Below, one piece after another: positions 1 to 7,353 of a DNA stretch of 20,990 nucleotides (positions are counted from its first letter, which is position 1; each line of letters opens with the position of its first letter). The position numbers and the translations under genes are program-made. The notes beneath the pieces are model-generated. The model had not been told where the DNA came from. It worked only from the letters and a program-made list of their open reading frames with translations, and made no database searches. This stretch comes from JALXCG01 sp026991065 [NCBI: Gemmatimonadota bacterium] (GTDB lineage Bacteria; GCA-2686955), in the NCBI GenBank assembly GCA_026991065.1, contig JALXCG010000324.1, positions 1 through 20,990 of the forward strand, written 5' to 3'.

Positions 1-2
1 GG

Positions 3-674
3 GCGGGGGCGGCGCTGGTGGATGTGCAGGGCAGGCTGGTGGGATTGGTCGCGGGAACTCTACCGGCCGCGGGCGGGGAGTTCAGCAAGGCGGTGATCGC
101 GGTGGCGATCCCCCTGGCGCGAGCGCGGCGAGGCTTGGAGCGGATTGTCGCCGATGGGGGGCGAGTGGAGTATGGCTATCTCGGGGTGACCGCGGTGGAC
201 TGCGAGGAGCGGCCCCCCTGCGTGCGGGTGGCCGAAGTGGTTCCGGGAGGGCCGGCTGATCTCGCCGGCTTGCGCCCCAACGACGAGATTCTGCGGGTCA
301 ATGGTGTCGCGGTGCTTTCGGTGGATGGTCTCGCGGACCAGATCGTCTATTCTCCCGTGGGTGCTCATCTGCGGATGCGGGTGCGGCGCGCCGCCACGGT
401 GCATGATCTGGAGATTGTGCTGCAGAAGCGGTCCAGCGCGCCCGCGCAGGTGCGCGTCGTCGAGATGCGGCCCCGGGCGCGGAACGGGCCCGCGGAGGTG
501 GCTACCCACGCAGATGGGAGTGCGGCTCCCGCCGCGGGCCGGCCGGTGACGTCGCCGGCGTCGAAAGAGGCGGTTGGGGAGTCGGAGATGGCGGCGCTGC
601 AGGCGCGTTTGGCGGCGCTGGAGCGCGAGTTGGAGGAGATGCGAGTGGCTCTGGAATGGTGCGGGTCGGAGTGA
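3..674 (+). CDS. HtrA/DegP-like trypsin-fold protein with PDZ domain, 5' partial
   Basis: The gene is open at the left edge. The first visible residues (AGAALVDVQGRLVGLVAG) match the stretch just after the catalytic GNSGG of S1C (HtrA/DegP) serine proteases, so the protease domain lies mostly off the window and its triad cannot be checked. A PDZ domain follows the protease end at roughly visible residues 55-140 (YGYLGV, VVPGGPADLAGLRPNDEILRVNG). PDZ domains of this family bind C-termini or hydrophobic tails of substrates. The tail is an Ala/Pro-rich linker and a short coiled coil (ALQARLAALERELEEM). A GTG at 18 would give an internal 218-residue frame, but it sits inside the protease fold and is unlikely to be a real start. 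The end overlaps the next gene by 19 bases, implying co-transcription. The likely role is envelope protein quality control. It could also be an inactive PDZ scaffold, since the active site is unseen. Confidence 0.8.
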   Translation, partial: AGAALVDVQGRLVGLVAGTLPAAGGEFSKAVIAVAIPLARARRGLERIVADGGRVEYGYLGVTAVDCEERPPCVRVAEVVPGGPADLAGLRPNDEILRVNGVAVLSVDGLADQIVYSPVGAHLRMRVRRAATVHDLEIVLQKRSSAPAQVRVVEMRPRARNGPAEVATHADGSAAPAAGRPVTSPASKEAVGESEMAALQARLAALERELEEMRVALEWCGSE

Positions 675-1726
675 CGGCGCGGGGCTTGCGGGCGGCAACG
701 AACCGGCGGGTGCTGGGCACGGCGGTGGCGCTCTTGCTCGCCGCTTTCGCGGTCGGCTGCGACCGGGATCCGGCGCGGCGCGCGGCGATGATGCCGGAAC
801 AGACGGTGGTGGTGTTTGCCGACGGTCCCGACTGGGCCGTGGTGGAGGAGCCGCTGCGCGAACTCTTTGAGGAGGAGATCGAGACTCCGCAGAGTGAAAA
901 GCTGTATAACGTGCGCCACGAGAGGGTTGCCGATTTTGACTTTTTCAGTCAGTTCGGCATGATTCTGATCGTGGGCACGCAAGACCGCGTTGGCCAGGCG
1001 CTTGGGCTTCTCGGGCCGGCGCAGCGTGATCAGATTCTCGCCGCGGCGCGGCGCGATGAAGATCGGTGGCTGGTGACCGATCATGATCGTTGGGCGCATC
1101 CGCAGTTGGTGGGCGTGCTGACCGCGCCCAATCGGGTGCAGTTGGAGAGCCGCATTCGAGTGCGCGGAGCGGCCCTGCGCGCCACTTACGATGCGTTCGT
1201 GCACGATGTGGTCGCGGCGCGCATTCTGGCGCGCCGGCAGTCGGACGAGGAGCAGCGGATCGCCGCGGAAACCGGTATTGAGATGGCGATTCCGGCGCGC
1301 TGGTCGATTCGTGAGTATTCGCCGGAGGTGCCGCGTGTGGCGATCTGGAAACGCACCGCCAAGGAGGATCGGCAACTTCTGGTGCAAGCGTTTCCGGGGG
1401 CGTCGACGCTTGGCCTGCGGGAGCGCTGCCGGGTGTGGCGCAACCAAGTGGTCAGTGAAGCCTATGACGGAGACTGGGTGCGGGAGGAGGGGCTGGAGAC
1501 CAGCGATGCCACCTTCCACGGCCGGCCGGGGGTGCGCCTGCGCGGCTTGTGGGAAAATCAGGGGTATGTGATGGGGGGGCCGTTTGAAACCTGGTGCATA
1601 CCCGATCCCGAGTCGCGGCGGACGCTCCTGATCGACCTCTCGGTCTATGCTCCCGGAGAATCCAAGATGGAGGGGCTGCGGGAACTGCAGACCCTCGCCG
1701 ACCGGGTGCGTTGCAGCGCGCGCTGA
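656..1726 (+). CDS. DUF4837-like predicted lipoprotein
   Basis: This encodes 356 residues. The N-terminus has Arg residues, a hydrophobic stretch (about 19-34) and a lipobox-like AVGC with Cys35, so export and lipidation are predicted. The body resembles the DUF4837 family, best known from Bacteroidota lipoproteins: an early VVVFADGPDW strand, then PLRELFEEEIETPQSEKLYNV, then a second-half domain with IPARWSIREYSPEVPRVAIWKR and a late GGPFETWCIPDP motif. The family has no established biochemical function. The assignment rests on motif memory, not a search. The ATG at 656 lies inside the upstream PDZ gene, overlapping it by 19 bases, so the two are probably translated together. A hairpin with a T-rich run follows the stop. 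Confidence 0.72.
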   Translation: MVRVGVTARGLRAATNRRVLGTAVALLLAAFAVGCDRDPARRAAMMPEQTVVVFADGPDWAVVEEPLRELFEEEIETPQSEKLYNVRHERVADFDFFSQFGMILIVGTQDRVGQALGLLGPAQRDQILAAARRDEDRWLVTDHDRWAHPQLVGVLTAPNRVQLESRIRVRGAALRATYDAFVHDVVAARILARRQSDEEQRIAAETGIEMAIPARWSIREYSPEVPRVAIWKRTAKEDRQLLVQAFPGASTLGLRERCRVWRNQVVSEAYDGDWVREEGLETSDATFHGRPGVRLRGLWENQGYVMGGPFETWCIPDPESRRTLLIDLSVYAPGESKMEGLRELQTLADRVRCSAR

Positions 1727-1742
1727 CCGGTTGTGGCACGCG

Positions 1743-1770
1743 TTGACCGGTCGGACCCGGCAATGATAAC
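1743..1770 (+). promoter_or_regulatory. Weak candidate sigma-70-type promoter for the aroB run
   Basis: TTGACC (1743-1748, 5 of 6 to consensus) is followed after 16 bases by GATAAC (1765-1770, 4 of 6). An imperfect direct repeat, CGCTGACCGGT (from 1721) and CGTTGACCGGT (from 1741), overlaps the -35 region. The -10 falls inside the loop of the hairpin at 1757-1777, so the two readings compete. Confidence 0.27.
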
Positions 1771-1796
1771 CTGCCGGTCGCTTTCAATTGTTTTCC
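1757..1796 (+). terminator. Possible intrinsic terminator after the DUF4837-like gene
   Basis: A perfect 6-bp stem (CCGGCA at 1757-1762, TGCCGG at 1772-1777) with a 9-base loop is followed by a T-rich stretch (CTTTCAATTGTTTT). It lies 30 bases after the stop. The stem is short and the T-run interrupted, so efficiency is doubtful. Confidence 0.4.
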
Positions 1797-1916
1797 GTCG
1801 GTGAAGGGGTGAAGCCCGCCCGTCGTGAGTGTTTGCCGTCCCGCCCGCCGCGTTGCGGGTAGTTTTGCCCCAGGTGCCTTCTCCGACCGGTGCGGGGGCA
1901 TCGGCCAAGATTGCTT

Positions 1917-3074
1917 ATGCCAGACGCCATGCCCCTGATTCACAGCGAATTGCCCTCCCGCATCCATGTTGGCAGGAGGTTGGTTGCGCGTGTCGGTGAG
2001 CTGCTTCGCGCCGACGGCCATCGTGGCAACCGGGCGGTCGTACTCAGCGGGCAGTCGGCCCGGCGCCTCTATGGGAATGCGGTTGTCTCCAGTCTGCGCG
2101 GCGCGGGTTATCAAGTCACGACGCTGCCTTTGCCGTCGGGCGAGGGCGCCAAGGATCTGGCGGTCGCCGCCCGCATCTTCCAGGAGTTGGCGGCACGCCG
2201 CGTCGATCGTTCCGCGGTTCTGATCGGTCTGGGGGGCGGGGTGGTGACCGATCTGGCCGGCTATGTGGCGGCCAACTATCTGCGCGGTCTTTCGCTGGCC
2301 CAGGTGCCCACGACTCTGCTGGCGCAGGTGGATGCCTCGGTGGGCGGAAAATGCGCCCTGAACGTTGCTCCGGGAAAGAACAACGTCGGTGCGATTCACC
2401 ACCCCTGCACCGTGGTGGTCGACCCCGATACCCTCTCTTCGCTGGATGATTCCCGTCTTGCCGGTGGTTTTGCGGAGGCGGTCAAGTTCGGCGCGGTTCT
2501 CAGTGGGGCCTATTTGGCGCTCCTGGAGCGCGATGCCGAAGCACTCCTGGCACGTGTGCCGGTGGCGCTCGACGCGATCATCGAGGACGCGCTGGAACTC
2601 AAGACCCGGTTGCTGCTGCGCGATCTGAACGACGAGGGGGAGCAGGAGCTTCTTCTTTTCGGCCACACGCTTGCCGGGGCGCTCGAGGTTCTGCTCTTTC
2701 CCGAGGGGCCCACCCACGGGGAAGCGGTCGCGATCGGGATCTCTTTTGCCGGGCACCTGGCCGCGGTCAGCGGCTTCGCCGACCCCCTAACCGGGGAGCG
2801 CTTGCGTGAACTCTTGCGCCGCTTCGGGTTGCCGACGGCCCTGCCGCCCGTCTCCGCGGAGCGGGTCGTTGCCGCCATGCGCTACGACAAGAAAGTTCGC
2901 GATGGCCGGGCGCGTTTCGTTCTGGTGCGGCGGCCCGGATGGGCGGAGATCTGCGATCGGATCGAGCCCGCCGCGGTGCTGGAGGCTTTGCGCCGAACGC
3001 AGGAGGAGCCGCTCGCCCCGGTGCGTTCGGTATCGGCGGCGTTCCACCCATCCCCTTCCAAGGTGGTCGGTTGA
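1917..3074 (+). CDS. aroB: 3-dehydroquinate synthase family protein (AroB-like) with altered substrate pocket
   Basis: This encodes 385 residues from ATG 1917. A GTG at 1890 and an ATG at 1929 are also in frame and no start has a clear ribosome site; the alignment to family N-termini favours 1917 or 1929. AroB turns DAHP into 3-dehydroquinate in the shikimate pathway, using NAD and a divalent metal. Visible hallmarks are the NAD loop GLGGGVVTDLAG, QVDASVGGK, PGKNNVGA, metal ligands Glu187, His250 and His267 (the last in THGEAVAIG), and YDKK near the end. The normally near-invariant block R-x-x-x-N-x-G-H-T-x-G-H reads Q-E-L-L-L-F-G-H-T-L-A-G. Equivalents of Aspergillus Arg264, Asn268 and His275 are therefore Gln243, Leu247 and Gly254. 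The neighbourhood (efp, accB, accC) is a classic aroB setting. Family membership is certain; the exact substrate is less so. Confidence 0.88.
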   Translation: MPDAMPLIHSELPSRIHVGRRLVARVGELLRADGHRGNRAVVLSGQSARRLYGNAVVSSLRGAGYQVTTLPLPSGEGAKDLAVAARIFQELAARRVDRSAVLIGLGGGVVTDLAGYVAANYLRGLSLAQVPTTLLAQVDASVGGKCALNVAPGKNNVGAIHHPCTVVVDPDTLSSLDDSRLAGGFAEAVKFGAVLSGAYLALLERDAEALLARVPVALDAIIEDALELKTRLLLRDLNDEGEQELLLFGHTLAGALEVLLFPEGPTHGEAVAIGISFAGHLAAVSGFADPLTGERLRELLRRFGLPTALPPVSAERVVAAMRYDKKVRDGRARFVLVRRPGWAEICDRIEPAAVLEALRRTQEEPLAPVRSVSAAFHPSPSKVVG

Positions 3075-3970
3075 TGCTGCGCGCACCATGGGGACGGGCC
3101 CGCGATGCGTTGGCTCTGTTGGATGCCGGCGATATCGAGGCGGCTCGGCGGGCCCTGGAAGCAGTGACGGTTGATTGGCCGAACTACGCGACCGGGCACA
3201 AGCTCCTGGCCTTGCTGCTGCTGGACATGGGCGATTCGGAATCTGCCCGGCACTCGTTGGAGCGTGCCCTCCAACTCGATCCCGCCGACGCTTCCGCCCT
3301 GCATGCCATGACGGTTGCTCATCAGCGCCTGGGCGATCTGGAAGGTGCCCGCCGAACCTCTGCGCTTTTGCGGCGGCTGCGGCCCTTTGATGAATCGGTC
3401 CTGGCGCTCTGTGACGCGGTCGGCGCCGAACCGGTGCCGACTCCCAGGCTGGAAGATGCCACCGCTGAAGAGGCGCGCCTGCGGATCGCCCAGGGGGCAC
3501 GCGCGGTGGAAGAGGTGCTCGGGCCGATCGACATGGGAACCGGCGATCAACTCCCGCCCGCGCTTCAGGCCCCGGCCACGGGGCCTCCGCGCAACGCGTT
3601 GGGAGCAGCGTCCGGGCAGAGCGGCCGGGACGACGCCGATGAACTCTCCCCGGTTTGGGGGCGATCCGCTCCCGGTTTGCCGCGCGTCGACACGGTGGAA
3701 TCGGCACCCCGGCCGGCGGAGTCCGCTACAATGCCCGATCGGGCGGAAGCTGCTTCGCCGCCGGCTCGAACTCTTGCGGATGAGTTGGCTGCCCGTTCCG
3801 CTCCACCGATCGAAACCGTGACCATTGCAGATATCTATGTAGAACAGGGTCTGTATCAGCAAGCGATGCAGATCTACAAGAAACACCAGGAGTTCCGACC
3901 GGGTGATGAGTCGCTGGCGAAGCGCATCCGAGAACTCGAAGAAAAGATCACCCAGGAAGACGTCGATTGA
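3074..3970 (+). CDS. TPR-repeat protein with disordered linker
   Basis: This encodes 298 residues. The ATG at 3074 overlaps the aroB stop by one base (TGATG) and has AGGTGG at 3061-3066 upstream, so translational coupling is likely; longer in-frame starts inside aroB are rejected. The first 120 residues hold about three TPR-like helix pairs (LALLDAGDIEAARRALEAV, LLLDMGDSESARHSLERAL, HQRLGDLEGARRTSALLRR). A Pro/Ala/Gly-rich, probably disordered stretch of about 120 residues follows. A last TPR-like unit (IADIYVEQGLYQQAMQIYKK) sits near residues 250-280, and the tail is charged. There is no signal peptide, so it is probably cytosolic. TPRs mediate protein contacts; the partner is unknown. It occupies the place where aroQ and a proline peptidase gene often stand between aroB and efp. 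Confidence 0.85.
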   Translation: MLRAPWGRARDALALLDAGDIEAARRALEAVTVDWPNYATGHKLLALLLLDMGDSESARHSLERALQLDPADASALHAMTVAHQRLGDLEGARRTSALLRRLRPFDESVLALCDAVGAEPVPTPRLEDATAEEARLRIAQGARAVEEVLGPIDMGTGDQLPPALQAPATGPPRNALGAASGQSGRDDADELSPVWGRSAPGLPRVDTVESAPRPAESATMPDRAEAASPPARTLADELAARSAPPIETVTIADIYVEQGLYQQAMQIYKKHQEFRPGDESLAKRIRELEEKITQEDVD

Positions 3971-4034
3971 CTCATCAGGGCAACCGGACCGATTCCACCC
4001 AGATGAGAGTTTCCCAGCCCAGGAGAATGTATTA

Positions 4035-4598
4035 ATGGCATCCACATCCGATTTCCGGAACGGGTTCGTTCTGGAATTCAAGAACGGTTACTACGCCATC
4101 GTCGAGTTTCAGCACGTGAAGCCCGGCAAGGGCGGCGCGTTCGTTCGCACCAAGCTCAAGAATGTCGAAACCGGCGCGGTGATCGACCATACTTTTCGCG
4201 CCGGCGAGTCGGTGACCGAGGTCCGTCTTGATCGCAAGAAGTTCCAGTATCTTTATGAGGACGGCGGGCTTTACTACTGCATGGACGAAGAGACCTATGA
4301 GCAGATCCCGGTCAACGCGACCGCTTTCGGTTCGGCGACCGAGTTCCTGGTCGAGAATCTGAGCATCACGCTCTTGCTCCATGGCGACCAGGTGCTGCTC
4401 GCGGAACTGCCCAATTTTGTCGAGGCCGAGGTCATACGCACCGATCCAGGTGTGCGCGGAGACACGGCATCCGGCGGCACCAAGCCCGCCACGATCGCCT
4501 CCGGCGCCACGATCAATGTTCCTCTCTTCATTAACGAAGGGGATGTGATTCGCGTCGATACCAGAACCCGGGCCTACATGGAGCGCGTCTCCTCCTGA
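4035..4598 (+). CDS. efp: Translation elongation factor P
   Basis: This encodes 187 residues, the usual EF-P length. ATG 4035 is preceded by AGGAG at 4021-4025. EF-P enters the ribosome beside the peptidyl-tRNA and relieves stalling at consecutive prolines. The KOW-like N-domain carries the tip loop HVKPGKGGAFVRTKLKN with Lys32 at the position that is post-translationally modified in many bacteria. A Lys tip argues against EarP-type rhamnosylation, which needs Arg. Whether EpmA/B or another system acts cannot be told here. The two C-terminal OB-like domains are present, including the late TKPATIASGATINVPLFI signature. It is followed 17 bases later by accB, a common partner order. Confidence 0.97.
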   Translation: MASTSDFRNGFVLEFKNGYYAIVEFQHVKPGKGGAFVRTKLKNVETGAVIDHTFRAGESVTEVRLDRKKFQYLYEDGGLYYCMDEETYEQIPVNATAFGSATEFLVENLSITLLLHGDQVLLAELPNFVEAEVIRTDPGVRGDTASGGTKPATIASGATINVPLFINEGDVIRVDTRTRAYMERVSS

Positions 4599-4615
4599 GC
4601 CCGACCGGAGTTTCC

Positions 4616-5152
4616 ATGAGAATCGAAGAAATCCGTCGCCTCATCGACATGGTGCAGGGCAGCGACGTAGACGAGGTCGAAGTTACCCGTTGGTGGGTCC
4701 ACCGCGTGCGCGTGACTCGCCGTGCCCCCCGGGCCGTGGTCGATGGCCAGACACAGGTCTATGCGGTGCCGCCGGCGGCTCCCGTGGCAGCCGCGCCGGT
4801 TGCGGCCCCGGCGCCAAGCGTGGCTCCCCCGGATCAGGGTGTGGTGGCTCCGGCGGCGACCCCGGCGCCGGCCACTGCTCCCGCCGTCGAAGAGGCGGAG
4901 CAGGAGCAGGAGGGCCTGACCATCAACTCCCCCATTGTCGGCACGTTCTACGTGGCGCCTTCCCCGGGCGCGGAGCCGTTTGTGCAGGTAGGCGATCATG
5001 TGACGCGCGGCAAGACGGTGTGCATTGTCGAGGCGATGAAGATCATGAATGAGATCGAAGCCGAACAGGATGGCGTAATCATCGAGCGCCTGGTGGATGA
5101 CGCGGAGCCGGTCGAGTTCGGACAGCCGCTCTTCAAGATCCGTCCGAGCTGA
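4616..5152 (+). CDS. accB: Biotin carboxyl carrier protein of acetyl-CoA carboxylase
   Basis: This encodes 178 residues from ATG 4616, with GGAG five bases upstream. It carries biotin for acetyl-CoA carboxylase, the first step of fatty-acid synthesis. The layout is standard: an N-terminal helical segment (MRIEEIRRLIDMVQGSDVDE), an Ala/Pro-rich swinging linker (about residues 50-95), and a C-terminal biotinyl domain (about 100-178). The biotin attachment motif is VEAMKIMNEIEA with Lys142. The PSPGAEPFVQVGD thumb typical of AccB is present. BirA-type ligase would attach the biotin. accC follows after a 114-base gap that holds a hairpin. Confidence 0.97.
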   Translation: MRIEEIRRLIDMVQGSDVDEVEVTRWWVHRVRVTRRAPRAVVDGQTQVYAVPPAAPVAAAPVAAPAPSVAPPDQGVVAPAATPAPATAPAVEEAEQEQEGLTINSPIVGTFYVAPSPGAEPFVQVGDHVTRGKTVCIVEAMKIMNEIEAEQDGVIIERLVDDAEPVEFGQPLFKIRPS

Positions 5153-5192
5153 GGGGCTGCGAAGAGATCACCGCCGGTTTCGCATACCGGTA

Positions 5193-5217
5193 GCCGCACC
5201 GATGCGGCCCTCCTTTT
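5193..5217 (+). terminator. Hairpin with short T-run between accB and accC
   Basis: A perfect 6-bp GC stem (GCCGCA, loop CCGA, TGCGGC; 5193-5208) is followed by CCTCCTTTT. A second weaker inverted repeat (CCGGT/ACCGG) lies just before it, near 5174-5190. This could be an attenuator or an mRNA-processing site that sets accB above accC. The T-run is weak, so full termination is unlikely. Confidence 0.33.
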
Positions 5218-5266
5218 CACCGGTTCCAAGCGTGCTTGCGGGCGCTTGACCTGGAGTGATTCGACC

Positions 5267-6607
5267 ATGTTTGGCAAAGTTCTGATCGCCAACCGCGGCG
5301 AGATTGCGCTGCGCGTTATCCGCGCCTGCAAAGAGTTGGGGATCGAGACCGTCGCGGTTCATTCCGAGGCGGATCTGGAGTCCCTGCATGTGCGCATGGC
5401 GGATGAGCACGTGTGTATCGGTCCGGCAGCGTCGGCCCAGAGCTACCTGGTAAAGGAGCAGGTGATCGCCGCGGCGGAGATCACCAATGCCGAGGCGATT
5501 CATCCCGGCTACGGTTTCATGGCGGAGAATGCGGAATTCGCGGAAGCGTGTCATGCGTCCGGGCTGGTGTTCATCGGGCCCAAGCCGGAGATCATTCAGG
5601 GCATGGGCGATAAGGTGCAGGCCCGCAAGCGGATGGTCGCCGCCGGTGTCCCGGTGGTCCCGGGGAGCGATGGGCCGGTCGGGAGTGTCGAGGAAGCTCT
5701 GCAGGTCGCGAAAGAGACCGGGTTTCCCGTCATCGTGAAGGCTTCGGCCGGCGGTGGCGGGCGCGGTATGCGCGTCGCGCGCAGCTCCAAGGAACTGAAG
5801 AGCGCGTTTGAGATGGCGCGCGCCGAGGCCAGCGTTGCGTTCAGCTCCGACGTGGTCTACATCGAGCGTTTTGTCGAGAAGCCGCGGCATGTCGAGATCC
5901 AGATCATGGGCGATCAGCATGGCCACGTGGTCCACCTGGGAGAGCGCGATTGCTCGCTTCAGCGCCGGCATCAGAAGCTGCTTGAGGAGTCACCCTCGCC
6001 CGCGGTTGACGACGATCTGAGGCGGCGCATGGGAGAGGCCGCGGTGCGCGGAGCGGAGGCGATCGGTTATGACTCCGCCGGCACGGTGGAGTTTCTGCTG
6101 GCGCCGGATGGCGAGTTCTACTTCATGGAGATGAACACCCGCATTCAGGTGGAGCACCCGGTCACCGAGGCGGTAACCGGCTACGACCTGATCAAGGAGC
6201 AGATTGCCGTCGCCGCCGGAGAGAAGCTGAGCTTCCGGCAAGAGGAGGTGGCCATTCGCGGGCACGCGATCGAATGCCGGATCAATGCGGAGTCGCCGGA
6301 GCACGGTTTCCGTCCGACGCCCGGAGTCGTGGAGTTGGTCTACTTCCCCGGAGGCCCGGGGATTCGCATCGATTCACACATCTATCCCGGTTTTGTCGTC
6401 AGCCCGCACTACGACTCCATGATCGCGAAGGTGATCGCCCATGGCGCCACGCGGGACGAGGCGATCGCGCGCATGCAGCGGGCTCTCGAAGAACTGATTA
6501 TCGAGGGTGTGCCCACCACCACTCCCTTTCACCGCGCGGTCTTGGCCAGCCGGCCGTTTCAGCGGGGCGAGATCCACACCGGCTTTATCGAAGGTTTCGA
6601 GTGGTAG
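5267..6607 (+). CDS. accC: Biotin carboxylase subunit of acetyl-CoA carboxylase
   Basis: This encodes 446 residues, close to the E. coli length of 449. ATG 5267 ([19 protein letters not shown]) has GGAG ten bases upstream; an in-frame TTG at 5246 is rejected because the family starts at [12 protein letters not shown]. It carboxylates AccB-bound biotin with ATP and bicarbonate. In order one sees the N-terminal Rossmann-like domain, the ATP-grasp domain with Gly-rich loop [24 protein letters not shown], the catalytic [15 protein letters not shown] block, and the C-terminal biotin-carboxylase domain ([11 protein letters not shown]). No key residue is missing. It overlaps thiE by seven bases. Confidence 0.97.
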   Translation: MFGKVLIANRGEIALRVIRACKELGIETVAVHSEADLESLHVRMADEHVCIGPAASAQSYLVKEQVIAAAEITNAEAIHPGYGFMAENAEFAEACHASGLVFIGPKPEIIQGMGDKVQARKRMVAAGVPVVPGSDGPVGSVEEALQVAKETGFPVIVKASAGGGGRGMRVARSSKELKSAFEMARAEASVAFSSDVVYIERFVEKPRHVEIQIMGDQHGHVVHLGERDCSLQRRHQKLLEESPSPAVDDDLRRRMGEAAVRGAEAIGYDSAGTVEFLLAPDGEFYFMEMNTRIQVEHPVTEAVTGYDLIKEQIAVAAGEKLSFRQEEVAIRGHAIECRINAESPEHGFRPTPGVVELVYFPGGPGIRIDSHIYPGFVVSPHYDSMIAKVIAHGATRDEAIARMQRALEELIIEGVPTTTPFHRAVLASRPFQRGEIHTGFIEGFEW

Positions 6608-7245
6608 CCCGGTCTCTGCATCAGCGGTTGCGCCTCTACCTGATCACTCCGGAGGACGCCTGTTCCCGGCCGCGCTATGAAGATGTTCTGCGCGGCTCCC
6701 TGGCCGGCGGCGTGGGCGCGGTGCAACTGCGCTTGAAGGAACAGCCGGTTCGGGTGTTGCTGGATTTCGGCCGGCGCCTGCGGGCGGTCGCGGCGGAGTT
6801 CGGGGCTCTCTTCATTGTCAATGACCGCGTGGATGTTGCGCTTGCACTCGGCGCCGACGGCGTCCACCTGGGCGACGAGGATCTACCGGTGGCCACAGTT
6901 CGGGCGCTGGCGCCGGAGATCCTGATCGGGGCAACCGTGCGCAATCCGGAGCAGGCACGGGCCGCACTCGCCGCCGGTGCCTCCTACCTGGGTTGCGGCG
7001 CGGTCTTCCCGTCGGCGACCAAGAGCCAGGTGCCGGTAGCGGGGCTGAAGACTCTGGCGGCGGTGGCGGCCGCGGTTCCCGATCTGCCGGTTGTCGGCAT
7101 CGGCGGTATCGGGTCGGACTCGCTGCCCGCCGTGCTCGGCTGCGGTGCCGCGGGCGTGGCGGCGATTGCCGCTTTTGATGCCCCCGACCGGAAGTCCGCC
7201 GAGGCCCGCGCGAGAGCGTTCCTGCGCTCTCGACCCCCTTCCTGA
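6601..7245 (+). CDS. thiE: Thiamine-phosphate synthase
   Basis: This encodes 214 residues from GTG 6601, which lies within the last codons of accC (GTGGTAG). AAGG at 6591-6594 gives a suitable ribosome site; upstream frames inside accC are shadows. ThiE joins HMP-diphosphate to thiazole phosphate to give thiamine phosphate. The TIM-barrel signatures are present: [51 protein letters not shown] and the late VVGIGGI phosphate loop. The usual IGxSxH-type phosphate-binding stretch reads [11 protein letters not shown], a mild divergence. No other thiamine gene is visible in the window, so it probably sits here through operon packing and co-transcription with accC. A bifunctional family member such as TenI is possible but less likely. 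Confidence 0.9.
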   Translation: MVARSLHQRLRLYLITPEDACSRPRYEDVLRGSLAGGVGAVQLRLKEQPVRVLLDFGRRLRAVAAEFGALFIVNDRVDVALALGADGVHLGDEDLPVATVRALAPEILIGATVRNPEQARAALAAGASYLGCGAVFPSATKSQVPVAGLKTLAAVAAAVPDLPVVGIGGIGSDSLPAVLGCGAAGVAAIAAFDAPDRKSAEARARAFLRSRPPS

Positions 7246-7353
7246 ACCGAGCCATTCAGCCGCGCGCGGTGATGGACAAACCGTCCGCCGGCAGGGGAGT
7301 CCGGACGCCGCGGCAGATTGACCCCGCCGTGGCAGGAGGCTAGTGTAGGCAGC

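Noticed and set aside
365-1519. A 384-codon minus-strand frame opposite the first two genes
   Set aside because: It is a shadow of the PDZ and DUF4837-like genes with Arg/His/Pro-rich, domain-free translation.
1734-1748. TGGCACG as a second sigma-54 promoter before aroB
   Set aside because: The -12 part is missing: the bases at the required spacing are not TTGC or GC.
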